Below, in pieces: positions 38,976 through 50,346 of a DNA stretch of 64,000 bases (its first letter is position 1; every line of letters starts with the position of its first letter). Both the position numbers and the translations under genes were made by a program. This stretch comes from Promerops cafer (taxonomy: Eukaryota; Chordata; Aves; Passeriformes; Nectariniidae). The stretch is taken from the NCBI GenBank assembly GCA_013398275.1, contig VZSE01015288.1:985524-1049523 (forward strand), read 5' to 3'. The notes under the pieces were generated by a model. The model was not told the DNA's origin. It did no database searches and was given only the letters and a program-made list of their open reading frames with translations.

Positions 38976-41546
38976 CACACACATGCCAAGCACACCTTCT
39001 AACTTTCACCTAATGTCTATGCTGACCAACAACTGCACAGTAAGTTCTGGGTGGGGACATGACAGAGATACATATGCACAAGTTAAGTAAGCTGTAGAAT
39101 GAAAATACAGGTTTGGAAGGTCATTCTGTACATAAACACATTGTAAGAAAGTTTTAAACCCCTTTCGTGTATTTATTGATTAGCTCAAAAACCTTTATGT
39201 GAAGACATTTGCCTAAAGTCTTTCAGTCTTTTCCTCATCCATGAAAAGAGATTGGCTTGGCACAGAGAAACATCCTCCCAAAGTACAACTTCAATAAGCT
39301 TGAAATTTTTCAGATAATTAACCATAAAAAGTATATATCTGTTAAAGCACATATTCACTACACATGAGGTCACAACATCATTTTTACAGGAGCAACATCC
39401 ATTTTCACAGACTCTCGACTTGGTAGACAACCCTGCTATCCCTGGAATCTGAAGAAATGATCAGGTGCAGTATTTTGCAGTCCCTTGGAGAGAGGGGAGC
39501 AGGGCACTGTTCTGCTGAAAGCTCACCATTCCTGGAAGCCCTCACATCAGCACACTCTTTGGTAAAAATGCAACTACACTTCTAGGTAGCTTCTTTCATC
39601 ACCCAGTTCACCAGAGTAGCCCAAGCTTTGCTGAGTGGAATTTTAACCACATTTAATATTTTCGTCCTCTCACTTTCGTTATAGGTGGTGTCACAACCAG
39701 CTCTTTGGCTCCACAACCTTTAGATAAAAGAGCTGAGACCTGGATTTACATTGTGAAAGGTGGTCCCAAAAAATTTCATGCTGTTCAACTAGAAAACCAA
39801 AAGGTTCCTGAATCTCCAAGATAAAAATGAGATAATTCAGATATGTACATTTGCAGTTTTGGGAAAAATTGTAATTAGCACAAACAAAACTCAGACAAAA
39901 CAGTAAAGCAAGTGCAAAAGGCAATTTTGTCAAGAGAGAGGCAGTGCAGGGAGGGCCAGCTAGAAGGGCATGCATTGCTCACCCTTTTCATCAATTTGAC
40001 AGCCAGCAGAATGGCTGCTATGGGCTCAACCATCTGAACTTCATAGATGTCTAATCCAGTTTGAATATTCCCTAAGGAAAGAAGTTTTAAAATAACATAT
40101 AGAGATGAAAATTAAAAGACAATGAAAGGAAATGTTTCTAAATCCATAAGGTTTCTAACCATTGCAGGATGGAGGAGAAAAACAGTGTTTGAGCAGCAAA
40201 GATGGCCACAAACAAACTTTTCACTAAGAAGCTCAGACATCAAACAGTGTGCCAGAAGGAAAGGGAAGAACATGTCCCTGCAGAGAAGTGATGACTAAAC
40301 TTGAAGGAGAGAATCTAATTACTTGGCTTAAGCATTCATTGCTGCTGTTAATTAGGGTATCTCCCAACAGAAAAGCAAAGTCATGATTTAACACTGAGGA
40401 CTACATGACTAAGGGCAATGAAAAGAGCTTTGAGTGGAGATGCTGATTTAAAAGACTGTGAGCAACTCTGAAGCATAGTGTTGATCAGTGTCTACTTGAT
40501 TGTTACTGATTAGTTAATTGCAAAGTTATTTTTGGCAAAACTTGCTGTACCACAACAAATTATAAGCTATTACTGAGTCAAGTTAAAACGGACATAGTAA
40601 GACTAGACAGTGTCTTGAGAAAATCAAGAGGAGCCCTTTGAAACAACCTGAGGGGGGCAATTATACTGCAGAAATTCTCCTTACACAAAACTAAAGGCTG
40701 CTCAGAATGCAAATTACTCATGATACAGGTGCAGACATTATCTCTGTACTCCAGGAAAAGGCAGCCTGAGGAGAGCCCTGTTCCATTAACCAAAGCAGAT
40801 GGGTACAATGTCTTACCTTGTACATGATAAGGGGGATGCCAGAACTGCCCCTATTAGAATGGAGGGATTTGGTCTGTAGGCTTACTCAGGCAGGAGCCAA
40901 GTCAGATTCTCTCCTGTCACCCCAAGACTTCTGGCTAAAGGAGGGTAGTAAAAGCTCCCTAACCACAGGGCATGGAAAGCAAGGTGGCCACTACATCCAT
41001 TCTCTGCCCGGTCTGAAATGGGGATCAACTCCTGTGCCTAACCCCCTCTCTTTCCACCTACAGTAGGTATCCCCAAGGAAGCAAGGGAAGATTGAGCCAC
41101 ACTGAGAGCCTCAGACCATCTTAGGCTGCTTCATGAGGTGGCACTGGTCCTGGGAGGAGCATAAGGATTAGAAATGGAACCTTTGTGAAAAAGTTAAAAC
41201 TGCCAGAAAGCAAGACTCGGGGCAAGCTCTGGAGGGCACCAGTGCCTGTGAAGCACAAAGTGCGTAAGTGCATGCAGCAAGTGAGCAACTGCTGGAAAGT
41301 GACTTCCAAGGCATCCACCGAGGGCTGCAGCCAAGTAGTGCTTCAGGGCAGTGCTCAACCTCTCTGGGCAACTGTATCTCTGGAGCTGGTGCCAGTCTTA
41401 AATTCCAGCCAGAGATACCAGACACCTGAGAATTTAAGGAGGTCTTAAAGTGACACAGATACCAGTCTTGGAAATAGCTCTTTCGAAGTTTGTGATGGAA
41501 CTATTTACAAGCACTTTCCCCCTTCTTTTCCTTTACCCTCCAATGT

Positions 41547-41579
41547 AACAAAACAAACAAACAAACAAGCAAACAAAAA
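41547..41579 (+). repeat. (AAAC)n microsatellite
   Basis: Imperfect AAAC/AAGC units (ACAAACAAACAAACAAGCAAAC). Confidence 0.85.
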
Positions 41580-41651
41580 TCTAGTTGAGGTGACCCAGCA
41601 TATAGATTAAGACTCCTTGAAGTATGGAGTCAAGATGAAGCTAAAATCATT

Positions 41652-41675
41652 AAAAAAAAAAAAAAAAAAAAAAAA
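41652..41675 (+). repeat. Poly(A) run of 24
   Basis: Longest homopolymer in the window, 70 bp after the AAAC repeat. It could be the tail of an unrecognised retrocopy or plain slippage. Confidence 0.9.
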
Positions 41676-44429
41676 GCTGTTGCTCTTTCTTGCAAACACT
41701 TGAGTTAAAACCCTACTCACAGAATGTTTCCCACTGGCTTTTTCCTGGACAAAGCCATGCCCACAGTCAGGAAAGCAAGCCTGCAGTTTGAAAGAAAAGC
41801 TGGATAGCTCAGGCTCAAATGGACATTTAGAAGAACAAGGATGAAAGCATCCCCCAACCATGAGTACACAACATGTGTGCCAGGCTGGAGGAAAGGAGAG
41901 CATTGTTACGAGCACTGCTAGGGCAGAAAAGTATTTAGCTGAAGTACCAAGGCATCCACACGCCTGTAGTATGAATGGTTATACAAGCAACCACTTGAAG
42001 GGAAAGTCTGTCTTTTTTCCTCTTGGCACATAATGAAACTGAAGACAAACGGTGTATAAATAAAACAGGGCGCTTCTGTAGTACAGAATGATAACAATCT
42101 CAGCAATTCCTCAGCTCATGCCAGGAAATTCTCCTCACACACTGCTTGCAGGTTTAACAGCCTTATCAGATTGGACACAAAAAGTAAAATGACAAAAGCG
42201 AGAAGGCAAAAGCCAATGTCTCCACAATGGAGCTTCTAAGGAGCAAACGCCACTTTATGAGGGAGGACCCAAACTATAGCTTAACAAAGGCTGGGTTAGG
42301 CCATAAAAGGGCATATGGCACTCAGCGCCACACCACTGCACGTCACGTCAGTCATCCCTGAGAAAAACACTGAAGTGCAAATACACACCTACCTCACATC
42401 TACCGCTTGGTGAAGGGAAAGTGTCACACACATGATGCTCCTCACTAGAGCACAAAGTGTTTCACAGATGAATCAAGTGTCATCCTTCTTCTTCCACGAA
42501 AGGGAAACCTGAGCAGCAACACATCTCACCCCACATTCAGCCAGTCTGATTCCAAGCAGTTCTTTGTGGCCTTGTGAAGTCTTTGTCCCACTCTTGAAAT
42601 CAAGATCAATTTACATATTCCTACTAAAGTAACAGATGAGAGCTACAACTAATGCTATTCTGAAGATTAGAAACCCTGTAAATAGCATTTTTTATTCATT
42701 TGGTAACTTTTTAGGAGAAGCTGTGAAACCCCCACTGAAGGTTTAGAACTTTGATTTCCCAGATACTCCACGACACCTGATGGAGAGTGAAGTGAAAACA
42801 GTCTCACAAGCAGGTCATGCCAACATTATTTCATCCACACCCAAGCTATCAGATGTTGGGAAGACAACACAAACCTTTCTCATGGATTCGTTTGTCCAGG
42901 TCCTCTGTGTTCGGTGGCAGCAATGTCACTCCAGCAATCTCTACTGTGCTTAGAGCTCTTGCATTCAATCTAGGTAACCAAATACATGCTTACTGGACAC
43001 TTAGAAGCCCAAGAAAAACCCTACAGGAACGGATTATCCTCTGCACAACTTGTGCTAGTGTAACAGACAAGTTCTTTGCAGGGCCTCTCCTACATCTATT
43101 CGATATACTGATATGTTCTCTTCTAGATACCTGCCAAGTCACAACACAGCAGCTTTCTAAGAGACTCCTAAAATTCCCTTCCCTAGGAAAGTGATGCAGA
43201 AGATACTGATTTTAAGAACTTTAGCTTCAGAACAGCTGGTGTTTTGAAACCCTTTTGAAATATTATTGTGCCTGTATTTTCCTTAGCTAAATACATAAAA
43301 TACTTAATATAATATTAGGATATCTGCCCTAAGTTTTACAGAATTAGAGTTTAATATTTCAAACCCACCACTACAACAGGCAAATCAATTTCCAAAACTT
43401 TCATTTCTTAATCAATTATGGATTTATTTCAGGAGAGTTTAAGACACATAGGCTTCTCCATGTACCAATGACGCTAAAACTACAAGGGCAATCTCTATAT
43501 AAAACAGCCAAAAACACATGGTTTATTTTCAGGGTTTCAGTTTTCTATTAGTTCACCAGTGATGAGATATAAATACTCAAATGGAGCCTAGACTAAATGT
43601 ATTTTTAGGAGCAGTGGTCTAGAAAATATATAATTAACAAATTAAGAAGCCCAAAATAGTTCCACACAGCAGCCCACGACACTTCTTCAGCTTGTCACAT
43701 GGTTGTTGCTGTGCCCAGCTATAACTGCTCACCAGCAGCATTTTGCTCAGTTTTCATAATTAGCTATAGGGTTTGCACTAATTTGCTTTCAGAGCAGCTC
43801 CCATCAGGCACAGAGGAGAAACTCTCAGTTTACAGGATGACATCTACATCTGTTCCTTAGGCTGTGCTCTAGAAGACACATTTATGTCACAAAAACATAT
43901 CCTTAGCCCACAGCTGGAGAGAAAAACACTTCAAGTGATTTAAGTGAAAACTTGCTAAACTAATTGATGAATTTCAGAGAGTGATAAAACTTCTGAAGAC
44001 AAAAACTATCAGTCTGTGGATCTCTTCAGTCAAGTATTTTAGATGAAACAGAAAAGGACTCTAACAATAAGTTACTGATTACTTTAACTATTTACCCTTC
44101 TTGACACGTGCAACTAAATATTTGTAGAACTATGCATTTACAGCATGGACTTAAAACAAACTCATTAAACCCACAACTTTTTGCTCCCAAACAAATATAA
44201 AAAGAAAACAATATGGCAGTTTATACCCCGTTTATTAAGACAGAGCCATCTATTACTTAATACACTGGTTGGGTAGCCATAAATCACATTATTTTCTTAC
44301 TCTATTAGATGCAAGACAGTTTGGCAACCAAATAACAAAGACAAATTAGGCAGGGTGGAGAAACATTTAAGCTGCAGCGAGTTAAAAACATCTTAGCCAG
44401 GGAGACCTAAACCAGCACAGTTATACAAG

Positions 44430-44610
44430 GTGCTGGCATCGGGTGACGCTCGGCATGGCGCGCTTGCCAGCCAACTCCTCGAGTGCCCAGCGGGCTTGCC
44501 AGGCCCCTTCAACTGGAATGTCAGAGAAGGTCCAGGGACCGTCTGGATGCCGCGTTTTTGGACATCTACCAAAGAGCGCACCACCAAAGCTACAGTTTCT
44601 GTGCAGGGAT
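44430..44610. other. Isolated CpG-rich patch
   Basis: About 12 CpG in 180 bp (e.g. GGTGACGCTCGGCATGGCGC, GGATGCCGCG), with AT-rich CpG-poor DNA on both sides. Several frames are open on both strands across it, as expected for GC-rich DNA. I recognise no protein. It could be a small CpG island, an exon of an unidentified transcript, or a retrocopy. Confidence 0.4.
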
Positions 44611-47600
44611 CGCATAGTTCTTTGTAAGAATGAAGGCTTCTGGTAAGGAAGTTTATAGTGCAATCTGAATTAATTTGTGCCCACAGTGTCATTATTCATT
44701 TTCCCAAAACAGTTTAAATATAATTGTGTAGGAATTTGATATCTCTGTAACGATATTACAAAGCAGTGCTTATACAGTTGGTGACTACATAGATTCAATT
44801 TTAATAAATATATCTCTTCAAGCTTTTGCAGAACTACAAGTGCGTAAGCAAGAAGTGACAAAGCAGCCAAGTGCTTCTGTATCTCCCGAACACTATCAGA
44901 ATTCTCAGGGCTCTAAGGAGCTCAGATACCCTATTGCACAGGAAGCTCACCCCGTGTTCAGTTTAACAGCTGCTCAGGGAAAAGCAAAACCTATTTCTGC
45001 TTCCTCTTTGCCAACGTGCCACCAGGTTACAGCTCCTGCTGAGAAGTCAGAGAGGTTGCTCTACTCCAGACAAGCAAGTTCCGATATGTTTCTGCTTGTC
45101 AGCGTAGCTGTGTGCTTAACATGGAAATTTGTAACATGAGCTGTATCGTGCAGAGTTACACACTTTTTTTTCCTACTGAAGACAAAAAAGGGTCAAGCAC
45201 CAGGAGCTTCAGCTCATAAATTCATCGTGTTGGCCCTAGGGAACATCGGTGGTAACAGCTGTAGCCTTAATGCAAATTTACAAAGTGAACACTTAGCTCG
45301 AAAAGCATACACACAATAGTTACCCTGATAACAACAAATACAGTATCAGGTTTACATCCTGTTGGGAGACAATTTTTGTAAATGGAATATTTTATAACAT
45401 CATAAATGGCAATGCTTCATTGAAATAACAGATTTAATTTGCTTCTTGAAACAACTAGTCTTAAATCAGTCTGGCAACATGCAAGCAAATTAAGTAAAAG
45501 CACCAGATTTCTTTTCAGTTTTCAAAAGACTGTAAGATTTAAGTCATCAAGAGATTGTTTGGGTTTTGTTTTTTCTTTTTTAAAGAGTCTTGATTTAAGA
45601 CAGTGACAGGGGAAAACTTCTAAAAAGCATCTTCAAGAGATCCTTATCTCACTGCAAAATATTCACTTCATGTATCTTGACATAAAAACATCAAACCTTT
45701 TTCTTTTCAAAACCCTCATCAGGAATATTTTCAATTTTAAATAAATGCTTAAAATTCAGACATTTAAAGTCAACTACATTCAGCAGATACAACTCATGGT
45801 CAAGCTGAATGATTCTCTTGTGCATCAATACTGCAAAAAGAGAGAGTAACTACCAGTGTTACACCACGCTCCACAGGAATGAATACTTTAAAAGTCAACT
45901 GATTTGATTTCTACTTAAAAATAAACAGGTATGAAAAATCTCCTTTGGTCACAGTCCAGAGAGAACTGTTTAGGTAAGTGTGACGACAGCAGGAAAAAAC
46001 ACACCAATCAACTGGTAATAATATATAAGTGCAGGTGAAGATTCAAATAAAATAGTCCTTTTAATTTCAAAGCATGCCATACACAGGCAGAAAACAGACA
46101 ATCTTTAGAATTCCAATATATTAATGCTCACCATATTGGTGTACTTCAGTAGCTTCAAAAAAGACCATGAATGTAAACATGCTTGGAGGCATCTTATTAA
46201 CATATAAATATACATGTGTCAGATACTTGCAGACTAAGGTTTGGCACATACGTGCCCACTTCACAACAAAACTTTCAGAAAATGAGGCTCAAAAAGTGCT
46301 TTCATAATTTTAAATGTGAGTTTTAAATGTCTTAAATGGAGAAACACTATTTTAGAAAGAATCAACTAAGATTCAGTTCATATTTTTCCATTAAATACTG
46401 TCTTTCAAGATAACTTTGGAAAAAAAAATAACCATGATGCCTGCAGATACATCTGTCTGGTACTCAGCAACTTCTGACAATGACAACTTCTGTCTTACAT
46501 GCAATTCTGCAGCAGAGAAAAGCTTTAAAGCATTCTGCAAATATTTTGGCTTGCACATGGAGACTGGAGCAAACAGGTTTTTTATAAAAAAAAATTCAGA
46601 ATCTTTGCTTATTTCTAAGTAGCACCGAACCTTAAAGTTAAATATGGACTTAAGGATTTCAGTGACATCTGTAAGGCTTGACTTCATATTGTCAAATACT
46701 ACAGATAAACAGACACATCTTTTCACAACTCTATGTTTCTAAGTTAAGTACTATCATTTTGTAAGCAGCAAGTCTTCAAATGCGAATAAAATTTAAAAGT
46801 ACATAAATACAAACATTAATTTGTAACTTACATTCTTCAGAAGTTCCATTTTGACAAGTAAATTATCTGGACAAGTGTACTTGCCTTACAAGTATTTTCA
46901 AGAGTTATGCATTTAAAACTGATAAACACCATAGACCTGATAAGACTGGCAAAACATCCTAAACTCACAGACCCTCCTGTATACTCAAAATATAATATAT
47001 TTTCCTTTCTCCAATTCCACAGGGATATAAATTACCTTTGTAAGATTCCTCACAAAACCCTCCTACAGAGTAAGCACTTTCTATAGCTCGTTTGACAGAA
47101 ATAAGAATCACCTCAAAAAAACACTTGTCAAGGCTGAGCCTCAAAAACTCATCTGTCACATAACCAAATTATATTGAAATAATACAAGTGTACCTTTTTA
47201 CATTGAATCCTACTGTTAAATGAAAAAAAAAAAAAAAGCTGTGGTCTGTGCACCTCATTAAGACATGTTTAAGGTTTTCTAAATGAAACCAAAATGAGAA
47301 ACACAAATGAGAAATCAACTATTTGCATTCTCCACCTACTAGCATTTTAATGCCTTTAGAACTGAAAATGTATTCATTAAGAAATACACTGCAACTGGAA
47401 TAGTCAACATTCAAGTCCACCAAAATTTAAAAAGTGATTCATTTTAGCATAACCACATCAGCAAGTTATTCTGTATATTTCAGTGAAGCAGAGCTTTAAA
47501 AAAGTTGTAGAGAAATAGATCATTCAATTTTTATGTGTTTTAGGGGAGCAAATCTCTCCATAAATATTATTTATACAAATGCAAGAGCAAACTTTCTGAG

Positions 47601-48499
47601 ATAAGGGTTTGGGGTTTTTATTTTTTTTTTCCAAAGATTCCAACACATGATTAAAAATTAGATGAATGTGTATTCCTGACCACATTGACAATGTCACAGC
47701 TAGTTCATGACAAGCAACTGCAACAGGTGTAAATGAAAAACAGGTCCCTACACCGGGACAAAGCTTGGTTGCAGGCTGACTGTATGACACTAATAGTGAA
47801 AGCAAGAATTTAAGTAAACTCATCTGGCATTCAGATCTGACTGAGGGAACAGTGAGAACGACACAGTGAAGGTACACTTAGGTGCAATTTCATGCTGGTG
47901 ACTTTTTCCTCTTTTTATGCTTAGAGCAGATTTTAAATCAAGAGTTGCATATCCAATGACACACACACAATTCAAAACTTAAGAGACCATTAGCACAGTT
48001 GTACGCATAATTACATAAACTTAGTATTTACATATTCTAAACAAAGTTCAGTTTTAACAGTTGAAGTCTTTTAACACATGAAAGAAGATAATCTACTACA
48101 AAGAATGCATAACGGGATCACAAACTTTCCACAAGCATATAAACACATGTTTTAAAGTGCTTTCTGGGTGCTTCAGATTAACCCCTCGCAGTACAAGCTT
48201 TTATGTAGTGCTGTTCCAGTCATTACAAAATTATTTAAATCACTCCTCTTCAGGTGCATTGTGAGTTCAGGAATAATGACGACATCATTGATGTAAAAGC
48301 TTTAGGCTCTACCAACATAAACGTATACATTACTTAGGTTCAGATGAAGTTGTCAAATACTTTGGTTTATCATAGCTTGGGATAAATATTTGATAGAACA
48401 AAAATTGCACCTCTCCACTCTTGAGTTTGTTTGTTTTTTTTTTTTTAACTAAAAAATACCCCAACATAAATTGACAGTATTCTTTGGTAAAAACAGGAC
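44611..48499. other. AT-rich region downstream of SOCS5
   Basis: No coding signal. It may include an extended SOCS5 3'UTR: a further minus-strand AATAAA at 44236-44231 is followed by U/GU-rich sequence, but using it would give a 6-kb 3'UTR, for which there is no direct support. Confidence 0.45.
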
Positions 48500-48525
48500 A
48501 TTTGGCCAGCTTGTGTGTACATCTA

Positions 48526-48531
48526 TTTATT
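48526..48531 (-). terminator. Candidate poly(A) signal 4 of SOCS5
   Basis: Exact AATAAA on the minus strand, about 1.8 kb after the stop. A U-rich stretch (CCTGTTTTTACC) follows about 40 nt downstream. Confidence 0.35.
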
Positions 48532-48708
48532 AAAATAGCCTAAAAGTGAACAAATGCCACTGCCGTACTGTCAATTTACAGGAATAAGCATTCCTCAGTG
48601 GGGAGTATCAAAATATTAACCTTAGCAGTTACCTATACAACAAGCTGAAACACCTTCAGCAACCATTACAGGGGATCAATAATGTTTTAGAACACTTTTT
48701 GCTTAACA

Positions 48709-48714
48709 TTTATT
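48709..48714 (-). terminator. Candidate poly(A) signal 3 of SOCS5
   Basis: Exact AATAAA on the minus strand, about 1.63 kb after the stop. Downstream sequence is less clearly GU-rich than at signals 1 and 2. Confidence 0.35.
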
Positions 48715-48996
48715 CTTTGCATTACAAAAACCTGTAAAATGCTCTATGCCTGCAGACAAGTCCATTACCTTGCAGTGACTACAGAAACGTTATTCAATGG
48801 AGTACACTGTCAAGTTGCTGTAACAAAAACCAGGAATATGGTGTGCTGACCAACTAATACTCAACTGCACAGTACTTGTGCATTACCTATCCTAAATACT
48901 AAGAAAAGCCTATTAAAAATTCATTTAACTGCTACAAGTTACGTGAATATATAAAAACAGAGCAGATATACAAGTATAACACTGAACATACTGTAC

Positions 48997-49002
48997 TTTA
49001 TT
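48997..49002 (-). terminator. Candidate poly(A) signal 2 of SOCS5
   Basis: Exact AATAAA on the minus strand, 80 nt after signal 1. GU-rich sequence follows (GTTCAGTGTTATACTTGTAT). Confidence 0.45.
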
Positions 49003-49081
49003 AGCACAAAAAGCCAGAACAAGGCACAGCAAGCAGAAAAATACATCAATAGAAGGGTTAGTGTAGCATACAAGAATAACG

Positions 49082-49087
49082 TTTATT
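49082..49087 (-). terminator. Candidate poly(A) signal 1 of SOCS5
   Basis: Exact AATAAA on the minus strand, about 1.26 kb after the stop. A U/GU-rich stretch follows roughly 40-70 nt downstream (TGTATTTTTCTGCTTGCTGTG), the usual arrangement for cleavage and polyadenylation. Confidence 0.5.
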
Positions 49088-50346
49088 GTACTTGCAGCCA
49101 AAATGTTTCCTACCTCGCACAGGTCACTGCCCTAGAGAAGTAAGAAATAAAATACTGTAGCAGCTGGTAAAGAAACTAGGGAGCACTCAGAATTGGTACA
49201 AAACATTAAACAGGGGTCAGGGCATTCCACCAAAATTTTAGTGCAAAATATCAAAGACAGAACTACTTTAAGTTCCATCTCCAAGTAAATAAGCAAACAG
49301 AAGTTAGAATCTTGTTCCTAAGTAATCTGTTTAAACTACCATCAGTGCATATTACTTTAAAACATTTTTAAAAGCGCAGATGGAAAGATATTTACAAATA
49401 AAGTGTACCAGTACCTTTGAAACCTGACATTTGTTTCAGATATGTCAGATTTTGTACTCTGATTATAATAATTCAACCACTTGTCATGTTCTCCATAAAA
49501 ATATCAGACGACTTAAAATAATTAATTTTTTTTTTTGTCACTATTACCTTCCATTGTAAGTTACTAGCAGTCAGGCCACCAAAATCTGTTTTGGAAAAAT
49601 CCCACAAGCTTCTGTTTCACAGCAATAATCTAATTCTGTGTCCTGCCACAGAAGCAGCAATTCACACTGGAAGGTATTTTTGTCTGAGACAGTATTACTT
49701 TTGCTAACAATGCCACTTAAATCTCCAAGTGTTTGTAACAGAATTACAGTACTGAGCAGGCATATTCAAGTCTTAATGATTAGGAACCCTTATACACTGT
49801 GAAAAGCATGATTCATCTGTTAGCATTAAAGCACCATTAACTCTTAATGGACTGCTTCTAATGAACTGCTCTTCATTACAAGAAAATATTCACTAGTATT
49901 TGGAAACTTGTTTGTGAGCTAAATTATTACTTTGAGTTGAGGAAAGTTTTCAAGAAGAGAATTAAAAAAAAATACTTCAAATATTAGCAAAAATGCCCCT
50001 CCGATAAAGCCTTTCTCTAATAGCATTACATGAATGCCCCATGGGAAATGCCTCATAGTTTCTTCATCCAATTACTACAGCTATAAAACGGAAACAAAAT
50101 ATTTGAGAATTAGCAAAAATATTTTCATTAGGCCTTAATGAAAAACGTGCAGAATTGTGTCTGCTTATTGTTTCCAAGAGGCATCACAACTTAGTTTGAT
50201 TAACAGCAGGCAGCATCTGACAGGATACTAACACTCAGCTTAAATAGGATATTGCAGAAAAGCTAGACGTCATCGGTGCGCTTGCTGCAGTTAAACTGTA
50301 ATACACAAAAAAAAAACATGTTCCAGAAGCTTATTTTGATTTCCAT

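Larger units (their letters stand above)
38976..44429. other. Intergenic, no supported gene
   Basis: AT-rich, CpG-poor. Holds the AAAC repeat and the 24-A run. No coding signal recognised. Confidence 0.55.
48500..50346 (-). other. SOCS5: SOCS5 3' untranslated region (left end uncertain)
   Basis: AT-rich sequence directly after the SOCS5 stop, with no other gene visible. On the minus strand the first canonical AATAAA lies about 1.26 kb after the stop (49087-49082). Three more follow within about 560 nt. Many ATTTA pentamers occur on the minus strand, typical of unstable cytokine-regulator mRNAs. The left boundary given here simply includes the fourth signal. A longer 3'UTR cannot be excluded. 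Confidence 0.6.

Noticed and set aside
41335..41375. CR1-like words (GTGCTCAACCTCTCTGGGCAAC)
   Set aside because: Only about 20 bp resemble CR1, with no flanking match. Too short to call.
44231..44236. Minus-strand AATAAA as the real end of SOCS5
   Set aside because: Would need a 6-kb 3'UTR. Four closer signals exist. Kept only as a remote possibility.
28216..44429. MCFD2 exons expected from mammalian gene order
   Set aside because: I looked for codons encoding its EF-hand Asp-Tyr-Asp-Gly-Asn-Asn stretch on the plus strand, and less thoroughly on the minus strand, and found none. A full translated search was not possible.
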